64,000 nucleotides of DNA from Nectonema munidae (lineage: Eukaryota; Nematomorpha; Nectonematoida; Nectonematidae), in assembly GCA_030549495.1 (NCBI GenBank), contig JAUIRK010000921.1, positions 310,001 to 374,000 on the forward strand, read 5' to 3'. Below the pieces are notes generated by a model, which ran no database searches, was not told the origin of the DNA, and was given only the letters and a program-made list of their open reading frames with translations. This document shows, in pieces, positions 45,401 to 57,400 of the stretch. Position 1 is the stretch's first letter. Each line of letters opens with the position of its first letter. A program made the position numbers and the translations under genes.

Positions 45401-48400
45401 GATTCTGACTTATTTTAAAATTTTGTCAATATCTTTTTTTATGTTACAATGTTGTATTCTGAGGATGTTATCTTCTTTTAGGATTTTTGATGTTTTTCAT
45501 AGAAGAAAATAATGCAGTGTAACTTTGTTTCAAACGCCAGAGCACATATTTTAAATTTACTATGGAGGGATGCCTTTTTTAATGATTTTAACTCAAAAAT
45601 GTTGAATCAATCCATTCACTTTTTATATAAGTTATATGAAAAAATAGTTCGTGAAAAGACTTGATCAAATGGTTAATGCTAAGATAGGGAAAGAGAAAAT
45701 CATAAAATAGGCAAATAAGTGCTAAAACCATGTCGGCCTTAAATTATTAGGGGAGAAGGGGCAAAATAATATTTATCTCCCCTTTGAATGAAATTATGGG
45801 TGGTTGCTCGCATTCGCTCCTCTTTCAAATGTAAAAATGATCTTCAAAATATGAAATTTTAATGATAGGTGGGCCGCACGGAAGGATCAAGTGAGTCGCA
45901 GTTTGGCCCACGCGTTGGACATCCCTGCTAGATTTAAATATTTGTTACTGCTTAACTTTGGTTAATTTGGAGTCAGATATTTTTTCTTAATTTTTGAATA
46001 ATTTTCGTTCCATTTAGCAAATCGACCTTTCTCTATTTCATCATGACATTATTTTTGTCAATATATACTCATGTAATGAATACTACATTTCAATGTGGCT
46101 AAAATGGTTATATATTTACTTAGTTCAACACTACATTGACCTTTATATATTTAAGCACAAGCAATATAATTTTATAAAAATTGTTGTAGAATTACATGGT
46201 GAAAAATATTACTGGCTGCTAATCTAACTAAACCGAGCACGTTTAGCCCTTCTTGGTTTGATTCGTGTTCTCTATTTTATCTTCCCTTAGTTTACTAATT
46301 AAAGAGAGAGCTTTGAACCATAAAACTCAATCGGACCTCAAATGTTTTGCTTACAAATACACTCTCAGCTTGTAGCCTACTTCATTTTCCTATAATTTTT
46401 ATGGTATCTAATTTTGCTCTTCAAACTCATCCTACGTTGGTAGCTCTACTTTCATCAGAAATCCATTTTGTTCAATCTATCTTAGAAAAAACTTTTTTCA
46501 GAGATTTATTTAGTTCAGAATTTAAGAGATTTCAGAATTCAAGAAAATATCTTTGTTGTCTTTTTTTTATATCAATATTCCCCATGAAACGATTCATAAT
46601 CCTATTTTTTCAATTACAAAAAGTTTTCCACCTTAATCATCTAAAAGTTGATAAAGAAGTAAAAAATTGGTCAAATTGGATTCATATTTATAAAAAAATT
46701 TGAAAATATCTATATCTTCACTTATTGTTATCTATCATAACTATGGAAATTCTTACGATAAAATGTTTACATCACTTTTTTAGTGAATTGACGATTGAAA
46801 TATTAAGTAATAAGATAAAGATTTAATGATTTTCAATTCACAAGGGAGAAGCTTCTTTTTCACGGTCAAGATGTTATTTGAAATCTCAGTACTAGATTTT
46901 TAAGCCATCTCCTTGTTTAATGGAAAACGGTATATCTTCCCTGTAGACAAGTTACATACTTATTTCTTAAAACTATATTGCTCCTCAAAGGAGTATTTTT
47001 TTTTAAACGATGAGCATATTGTTAGTCGCATTAAAATAAATGAACTTACCGTTGTATATGAGTTGTGCACCACTACTGCAATGACTTTTGCCGTAATGGA
47101 TGTATGTGGTTGTTCCTTCGCCCGATTGTTTTTCGAAAGAACAGTTACAACGATCATTTTTACCGGGCAAGCCAGGAAGCCCATCTTTTCCGGGGAGACC
47201 ATCCTTTCCTGATTTTCCTCTTTTTCCATGCTTACCTGGGCTTCCTTGTTCGCCCTTCGGCCCAACTGGTCCATCTTTTCCTTTGCTACCCTGCTCTCCC
47301 TAAGCACAAATGGCAGTATAGTTGTCACAAACTTCAAGTAAAATGAAAGAATTACTGGATCTCCTACAGAACCTCTCGGTCCTGGCCTTCCATCGAGACC
47401 AGGCGCACCATCTTTTCCAGTAGGGCCTTTAGGTCCTTCTGGACCTTTTTGTCCTGGAGGGCCATCTTTTCCTGGTTCTCCTCGTAATCCAGGTTTTCCT
47501 CTTAGCCCTGGAGCTCCTTGTGGACCTTTTGGACCCTTCAAAATGTTTGAATAGTGTTAGAGAAATGTATGCCCTTTTAAAATGGCTTTATACACTATCT
47601 ATGCATGATCATATAGTCATTTAAGAAAAGAATATGCTGTCTGCCGAACAGAAAAAAATGTAAAGTTAGCATTTCTTCATAGCAAAAAATTATCAAAATT
47701 TCATCCAAACACAAATAAGCATTATATAAAAAAAGTTAGAGATAGTTTTGTAATTTTTATTTATATTAATAAAATTTTGATAAAATTAATTTATTAAAAT
47801 ATCAAAGTTAAAAGTATTATAAGGTTAGGAAAGCAGATAATTGATCATTCTTTATCAAAGAGGGTTACATATGAAAGTTGTGATATGAAAGCTTTTGTTA
47901 AAAGTGACCTGTCAAAACTGAAGAATTCGCCTGATAAATCCAGAAAAATCTTCATTTCTAATGATTTTACTTTAAGAGAAAGAGAAGTAATTAAATCCTT
48001 GAAGATGGAAGCTATTAAAAGAAACCAAGAGAGTAATGATTCGTTATACACTTTTTAAGAGAAAGATAAAGAATCAAGTGAAGACCAGAAGTGCAGAGAG
48101 ATATCTCATTAGCATCTAAACCGAAATCTGTATCATCTCATCCAAGTACTATCTCTATACTCTATACAAATTGTAATCAGCTATATAGCAAGTTTGATGA
48201 GTTATTATTCGTGATAAATGATAGGAAGATTTCGATTACTGCCCTGACTGAGGTATTACCCGAAAAGGATGTTAAATAATCTAAATTCTTCTCTTTTTCA
48301 AATGCCTGGCTTTAATTTCATTCCTAATTTTTGTCACATTTCAAGTGGCTTTTCTGGAATAAGAGGATTTATATTTTATTTAAAAAGTGATATTGAATTT

Positions 48401-51400
48401 AAAGTTATTGAGATCTTCTCGCCTACTCACATTGAACAGGTGTAAGCATCAAAGTTGTTCATGGTAGACACCAATATATTTGTTGCTGCATATATCGTAG
48501 TCCTAAGGCTAGTCTGTGTGATTCCTTGAATGATATATTGTATCTCTCATGTGCTTACTTTATTGTAATTTTTCGAAAAACAACATTATCCTTTTTGGAG
48601 ATTTTAATCTTGGTCTCACTCAACTTATTCAGCAACCAACAAGAATAGGATTCAATGGAAAGGAGATTAGATTTGCTGATTACTAATGTTTCTGAGTTAA
48701 TTCATGACTTATCATTCCTCCCTCCCCTTGTTAGAAGTGATCATTTATGTATAAACTTCAAACTTACTCAGAATCATACATTTACTTCTGCATCTATTGT
48801 TAAAAAGCGCAATTATTATAGAGGGAACTATGACGCTATAAAGTTGGCTTTAACCAGAGTTACCTGGCAATCTTACAAGTATTTTACCATTAATAACTTC
48901 TATTCTCTATTTGTTGATAAACTTTACAAACTAATTGATATCCACATTCCTCTAAGGTGTGCATCAAGGAAGTCAAATAGTTATATAATTTATGAAATAA
49001 AAAAGCTTGTCAAGAAAAAGAAAAGGCCCTTAGTTTTTTAGGACTAAACATATTTTTTCTTGATAAGTTCAAAAAAGTTTCGAACACTTTACGAAGTACA
49101 ACACGTAAAGCAAAGATTTCATTCGAAAAGAATCTGGTCTCAAGTAACAACCAGAATTCAAAGAAGCTCTGGTCATATGTAAACCAAAATAGAAAGGCAT
49201 ATGTTCTCAACGAATTTTATGGAACAGATGGAACTACATCAAATTGTGATCTCGAGAGTGCGAATATCTTTAGTCAATACTTTGGTGCCGTTTTTTATAT
49301 TACAAACTGTTATGATTACAATATTCCTTTATGTTCTCCCAATGCTTCAGTGGATTTATCATGTGTTGATGAAAGCATAATATATAGTAAAATAAAGTTG
49401 TTAAAGAAATCCAAATCATCTGGAATTGACGACTTCATATAAGTGAACTATCTGATGATGTTCTAGTGCCTCCTTTCAAAGTTCTTTTTTATAAATCTAT
49501 ACAAGAAAGAAAAGTTTTGAACTTATGGAAAACTGCTTTAATTATGCCCAAATATAATTCTGGTGAAAGAAAGCAACCATGTAATTTTGGCCTGTAAGCA
49601 TTATTTCTGTTTTTTGTAAAATGCTTGAATCAAAAACTGTGGATGCCATCTTAAAACATTTAAATTACTTGAATGTGTTACATCCAAATCAGCACGGGTT
49701 TACTACCAGCAAATCAGCAGTGACCAACTTCTGGAGTTCCAAAATGATGTTGTTCATATGCTATAAAATAATACTGCTGTTGACGTACTATATCTTGACT
49801 TCCAAAAAGAATTTGATTCATTATCTCACAAATATATGATTTGTAAACTGAACTCCTATGGCATAAATGGTAATATACTTGACTGGATTGAAGACTATCT
49901 ACGTGATAGGAAGCAAATTGTTCTTTTGAATGGTCAGCGCTCAAAGGAAAACTTAGTTTTGAGTGTAGTTCCACAGGGCTTCGTACTGGGCCCTCTACTT
50001 TTCAACATATTTTTAAATGACCTCTTTAACGTGATCTCCTCAAAATTCAAGGTATTTGCCGATGATATCAAATTATATGAAGTTTCTGATGATTGTGGTA
50101 GCTCTAACTCACAGCGTGATTTCATAAAAGTTTTTGAATGGTGCAACAGATGAGGATTAAAATTTAACTTCTCTAAATGCACACATTTGCAAATAAGACA
50201 TCAAAATGATAGAAAATAATTCTCCGGCTGTCATAAACTTGATAAGGTTGATTCGCAAAATGATTTGGGAGTCATTGTTACGACTCATCTCCTTTTCTCC
50301 AAAAATATTTTAAAGAGAGTTTCTAAATCATTCGCTACTTATCATCAAGTGTGTAAATCTTTCTCTACATTCGATACTACTTCGGCTCCACTTCTTAATA
50401 AAGCGTTAAAAAGGCCAATCTTAGAAATCGAAATGTAATTTCTTATCCTTATTATGACTATGATGCTTTCAAAATTGAGAAAGTCCAAAGATCTAAAGAC
50501 ATTCATGGTTTGAAAGACGTAAGCTACAAGGAAAGACTCATGAAACTAAATCAACCTTCCTTACTCTATCGTTTCAAAGAGAGAGACATGATTACCGTTT
50601 ATAACATCCTTCATGGAAAAATGCTCATTAACTCTAGAATTTTACCTAATTTTTCAAAAAGAAACCAAAGATTCCACTCTAAAAAATTTCAGAAATCGTT
50701 TTGTAAAAAGTCCTATTTAAAAAGGTTTTTCTCTGAAAGAATGATTAATGACAGGAATTCACTTCCCAATGACATTGTTAAGTGTTCCAAACGTATATGA
50801 TTTTAAGAACAAATTGGATGAATTTTGGAAAGGCAGAATATTTGAGCTCTGCTAAACATTGCATTCTCCCCTTCTTCTTTCCTTACTCAGATGCGATAAT
50901 AATTAACAGGCTCTGCCTACTTTCGCTAATAAATTATGTTATGTTAATTCTAAATTTAAACTTATTCTTTTTAATTCTATCTAAATTTTTCTTCCCCACC
51001 CACTAGGGTTTCGGTAAATTATTGTCGGTGAATTCGTCCAGACCCAAATTGATCACCTGTAAGAAAATTTGACTTTAAAAAATTATTGATTTAGAATTAA
51101 TTATGAGATCTAAATTTAGTATAGAATATAAAAAATATTAATCAAAATAACTTAATTCTTCTATTATACTATACCTCAACTGCAAGAAAGGATAACTGGT
51201 ATAAGGAAAAAGAAAGCTGTCATTTTAGTGGAAATACTTTCAACCAATTAATGATAATGTCGTATGTTATCTATAATTTTTCATTCTCTAAAATTATTTT
51301 GCACCAATGAACGTAAACTAAACATGAATACACCCAGGATAACTTTACATTGTAACTTTATCCTCGTAGGTCGCATAAAAACCTTCGGGGGACCGCAGTT

Positions 51401-54400
51401 TGGGAACTTTTAGTATTCAGCGTGGACGGTCAATGTCTCGCGAAGCGTCAACAGACATGATTAGTTATTTATAAAATTTAATTTACTTGATTGTTATATA
51501 CCCAAATGAAACAGAATTTGATTATAAGGGGTGAATTATGAAATACAGTGAAGTGTTTAATTACAGCCATTTTGATATTAGGGTAATAGAGAATGTGGAT
51601 GATAAAAAAAATTGTTGAGTTAAAAATCACAGAATCTTATTCCATGCATAAAATTGAACAGTGTATTGCGAACCATAATAATTAAAGAAAAGAATCTCAA
51701 AGAGTAAACATATTATACATCTTTTACATTTTTTAGATTTTGAAAATATGAATTTTGATATTTTATTTAATCGGTTATTGACCAACTTTACAAAAATAAA
51801 ATTGTCTGCGTTTATTAATGCTTTTTAATACAAATCGTCTGCTTTACCTTAGATATCGTCTGTTTATTCTTATCGTTAACGGGTTAAGATTTGACGTTAT
51901 TTTTATACTCAACCTTTATAATAGAATATATATCAAAAATTTTACTTTATCTCCAGGTTTACCAGGATTACCCTCTTTGCCAGGTATGCCATCCTTTCCA
52001 TGAGATCCATCTTTTCCTGGCTCGCCAGGCTCACCGGGCAATCCATCTTTACCAGGTGGGCCTCTAGGTCCTGGCGGTCCAGCTACTTTTATAGAAATTC
52101 CATCTTTTCCAGGATGACCATCTCTACCTAAATAAAAGTACAGTCGTCATAATAAATCAAAATTGTTGAGCCTGTTAGACCCTCGACCAGGTGAAAAGTA
52201 GAAGACAAATTTCTCTATTCGTATTACAAATAAAAATAAGTGATACAAAAGGTATCTTTAAAACAAGAAAAAAATGAAACAATCACACGTGAGTAACAAC
52301 ATCAACGATAGCATTGCTATCGAGAGTATTGAGTTTCTAATACTTTCACAATTTTCTTATGAAACTGATTATTTTGAAAGCAGTAAATATAAAGAATTAT
52401 CCAACGATGCAGGTTCAAATCTAGATTTCTCCAAAAAAGGATAAACGAATTTTTATCTTGGTAATAAAATAGAATTTTCAAATGAAATATATTAATTTTT
52501 TAATTGAATAGCGAAAGTTTCCCATCTCATCTTTTAACACCGTATCTCTGAGTGTGGTGAGAAAACTACCTGGGTGTCCATCTAATCCATTTTTGCCAGG
52601 ATAACCATCAATTCCATTTCTTCCTGGAGTGCCTGGATCTCCGGGTTCTCCATTTTTCCCATTTTCTCCATCCCTACCATGCAATCCATCTACTCCTGGC
52701 TTGCCATCTCTTCCTGGATGTCCATCTTTTCCATCAACAGTCTTTCCGGGTATTCCTCGTTTTCCCTATTTTCAATGTTTAGAATCGCAAATGTAATTTA
52801 GCTGTGGGTTTGTGAATTATATTTAGTTATAAAATTGTTTAATGAATAATTTCTTCTATCAATTCGTCCGGTCTTTCGCCCTCTCTTTTGAAAAATAGCG
52901 CCCAGTCTAATTAGAAGACCTATCAATGAGAAAAATATGTAAAATTTCTAATTTTTAAATTAAATTTTACCATATTTGTAATAATTTGTATCAATTTGAG
53001 GTCTATATTTAGTATTATTTGAGGTCTATATAAAAAATTTTATATTATTTACTGAATAATTTTAAAGTTGGCAAGTGAATATTAAAGTTAACAAAGAAAT
53101 AAAATAGAAAAATTTTAATTATAAATGTCATGAATGGACAAAATCCATTTGACTTGAGGCTGTAACAAAATGCAGACAGAATAAAAATTAAAAACAATAA
53201 TTGTTATAATGAAATTTTCCTAGAACAAAACATTATTATTCAAATATGTAAAATTAAAAAACTTGTAAAATACATGTAAAATTATGAAACTAAAACTCGT
53301 CTTAAATTTCAAAAGTGTGAAGCTTACTAAGTTAAACTAGCTTATTAACTATTTTTAACTAGTTTTTAAATATTTTGAAGGTCATCCATGAGTAATTTTT
53401 ATTTTTTTCTGTCTTTTTGCCCTTTTTTTAAAATACTTTTTTCTGTCATTATTTTTTCAACGCTTAAAAGTTATCAGAATTCGTATAAACAAGTTCTAAT
53501 TGAAATAACAACAATTAAACTAAAATCCAGTGAGCTAATATCTAACTATCAAACGGATTAAGAAAAATAATAAGCAAACTAATACGTAAACTAATAAATT
53601 ATAAAATTATTTATTTAAATATGAAATTTGACTATTTCAAAAAAAGAAAAACAAAACATATATATTATTAAGTAATTAGATTTTATAAAACTTTCATCAA
53701 AATTATTGAAGTTTTCAAATTAGATTTTTATCTAGGTCATTAGGACAATTTTTGTTAGTATGCCAAGTGTTACTAGGTCAATTAAGACGAACTGTTGTTA
53801 ATTTAATTTGCCAGACTCCTCAATACACATATGCAGTTAGCAAACTTGATGATTTTGATATAAATCAATGAAGATTTGTTGAAATTTAAAAAAATTTAAC
53901 AAAATAAAATTTAAAGAATAAAAAAAAAGTGAACTCACTGGAAGGCCATCTTTTCCTGGCTTGCCTGGTTTTCCTGGAACTCCATCCAACCCAGGCTTTG
54001 CATCCAACCCTTTTTTCCCAGGTTTTCCGGGATTTCCATCTCGACCGGGTAAACCTGAAAAGCCCTTATAATGGACAAAAAATTGTAAAATTATTTTTTA
54101 TTTTTGGAAAGTAATAAATTATCTTTTGAATTTGGCGAGAAACAAATTTTTTCTAATGCTTTGAAAAAAATATGGGTTTAAATTAATTTACGTTATCTAC
54201 TCCAGTAACAATTTTCAGTACAAAATGTGATTTTTTCATACAACATATTTGAGTTTATTTTTAACCCTTTCAGGCACAATGGAACACCTTCCAATAAAAA
54301 CTCATAGAGGAAGAAAGCAAACGATAGAAAATCAATGCCTAAATAGAATTAAGAGTTATATTACATTTGATTAATATATTTTAAATCTTTGACACTAATA

Positions 54401-57400
54401 GCAACTTTCAAAGCCCATTCCATTTTTGAAAAAAAAATATATTCATTCATTATCTACTTCAGCACAACTGAAGTGAAATTTGTTGTTGGTATGCACATAT
54501 AAATAATTTTATATTAAATTACTTTATATAGTCTGATTTTTCTGTAATTAATTTGGTAATTAAAACGTAAAAGTTCTTTCATATGTTCACATTCACAAAC
54601 GTTTTTTGCTTCTCTTTTTGTTCTTTTCACTTAAAGTAAAGTCATTCAATTAGTAAAACTTCTATACACTAGGGATAGACTTGGACTGATATTAATTTTT
54701 CTATTGAAAAATTGTTCTTATTGAAGAAATGACTCAATGGTTGATTACTGCTAGAATATAAATTATAATAAACTTTCCCGTATTTTATATGTGGACGGAA
54801 TAAGCAGGTGTATGCAGGTTTAAGCGTATATATGATCTCGTTACAATAGAGCTCAGAAAAAACTAGCCATGTTAAGTAATTTAATAAAGTTTAGAGTACG
54901 CTCCATAACTCCACATGGCATGGTTTAAAAAAAAATCGTTTTCATTACTTAAAAAATTAGGCTTAAAATTATGCCTTTAAAATTGGCATGATAAGCGAAT
55001 AGATACACTAACTAATCTCTTTACAACCTTCTAACTAGCTTTTAACGATCTTAAAGATATCTTCACCTTTTTATGTGAAACAAAAATATACTCAACTAGT
55101 CATAAAAGACGGAAATTTAATATGAAAACGTTAAAGGTTCTGCTTCATTGAGCATAAAATTACAGTTTATTATTTAGATAGTTAAAAAACTTTTACCATT
55201 TAGTGTGTAAATCGTTCGAAGCCTTTACTAGTATATTAATATATTTGAAATTTTAAAAATGTTTTTTATAACTCGATAAAGACAAGTTTTTATTTTTTAT
55301 TTAGTTAACTAACAGTAAAAAAATTCAAGATTTGTTTGGTATTTCACTAAAAATTGAATACATGGAATCATCTCATTTTTCTTTTGAATCATTTGGACCC
55401 ATTAAATAGAATAAGGGTAAAATAATTATTAATAAATTAAGTGATAAGATATTTCGTAGTAAAAATCACCATTTGTATGATTGACAACTATTCCGGTATA
55501 GATGACATTTAATATCTGTACCGGTAAAGTAATAAAAACTTTCAGTCATGACAAAACAATTTTTTATGATTAAATACACACATTTTTATGGTGAAATTCT
55601 CTTACGATTTTTCTTCCAAAAAACCTAAATATGGAATAATTTTATTGTTCTTAAAATATGTTAATCAAAATTTGTTAATCGAATAATAAACACCTGGCTT
55701 TATTATGATTGGAAATTTTCCTTGTTGTGATATTCAATTGTCTTGATACACATGAGATGTGCGGTAGTTCAAATAGTAATTGACATTTGTAGCGAAGGAA
55801 TTGCCAATCATAATAGATTCTCATTTTTACTATGACACATATATACTAGTAATCTGGCAAGACCATAGGAAAGTAAACCTCTTGCCAGGCATACTATATA
55901 CTTAAATAATATATAGTTTTAATTTTTTGAAGAACACGAGAAAATCAACTTCCAAACAAAATTTTTAAATGAAAATTTGCACAGTTTTTAATAGGGCGCT
56001 AGATATAAAATATATATTCTTACAAAAATTAAAAAAATAACAAAGTTAAGGTCATATGTATAATATTCAAATTCAAAAGATATAAAATGGGATAAATGCC
56101 ATTTAAAAATCTCTATAAAATACTTTTGGACCGGGATGACCGGATCTTCCATCCTTTCCAGGTTCTCCATCTTTTCCAGGGTAACCGTCTTTTCCAGGAT
56201 AACCATCTCTACCAGGATCACCATCTTTTCCTGGAATTCCAGGAAAGCCCTTTGGTTAAATTAATTCATTTTTATTACTTGATTTCTACAAAGTTTATGA
56301 AAAATACGTACTCTTTTTCCAGCCAATCCGGATTTGCCAGGTTTTCCGTCTTTTCCGGGAATACCAGACTTTCCATTTTCACCTTTGCGACCTGGTAATC
56401 CATCAAGACCGTTTTTTCCTGGCTCTCCATCAGGTCCCTTATTGGAAACAATTTCAAAAGATATAATTTATAAAGATTAGTTAATGATATTTGAAATGAA
56501 GTACAATTTGTTTCCCTTCATCATATAATATAAAAAGTTAAAAATAGGATACGTTTTTTGAGATTAAAAGTAGAAGAATATAAATTTCATCCTGAGCTCT
56601 TTCTATTTTAATAATATATATAGTATTTTTATTTAAGTTAGTCCTTTTTCATTTCAAGTTTGTCTTTTTTCACTTTAAGTTTGTCATTTTTTATAATGAA
56701 GTTAAATGAACATACAAGTTCACTATCACTAATCGGGCAATCAGTAATCCGGCAGTGATTTTTTTAAAATAAACTTTAGAAAAAGTGCTAAACAAAAGTT
56801 TTATTTAAAAATTTTATAATAAATTGTAGCCAAATAAAAGTTTATAAGTTTTAAAGTAAAATGTTAAATTAAAGATATGATGATTAGTTTGTACGTTTTG
56901 TGTATTTTAAAACTAATATTTGGGTAATCCGTCAAAACGGCTTGTCAGAATTTGAGATCACTCTGTACATTAGTTATTTTTATACTAACATATTTTTTCA
57001 GTGATGATAAATGAAAAGAAACAAATCGAACAATAAAAATTTGATTCAATTTTGTAGTATTCCTTAATTTTATATTTTTTTTAAAAAGATAACTTGAGAT
57101 ATTTTCTTTGAAATTTTTATAAGTTATAAAATACACAAATTGATTTTTTAAAATTGAGTTATTACAAATTTACGCTGTATAAATATTTGAGAACTTCAAT
57201 AAAAGTCTACAAATTTTTTAAACATCAAAATGGAAAGATTTCCAAAAGGCCATAAGGTTGCCGGTAAGAAATAATAATAATATGTTGTTTAAAAAATAAG
57301 GAAAAATTTTATAGAAAGTTCAAGTTATGTTAAGGGTAACAAAAAAGAAAAAAATAACTATTGATTATGTGATAAATTAGAAAAAAAATGAAAAAAATAA

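Noticed and set aside
42445-47299. Collagen type IV NC1 domain
   Set aside because: The Gly-X-Y gene first suggested collagen IV, but the cysteine spacing and motifs (YICVDKD, CGNLPC, CVVCTR) fit the short-chain C4-like ending instead.
47100-47303. Plus-strand open frame rich in Pro/Phe/Ser
   Set aside because: Also an antisense shadow of the collagen exon at 47050-47299.
56096-56398. 100-codon plus-strand open frame
   Set aside because: Antisense shadow of two collagen exons, where Gly-X-Y codons keep the opposite strand open.
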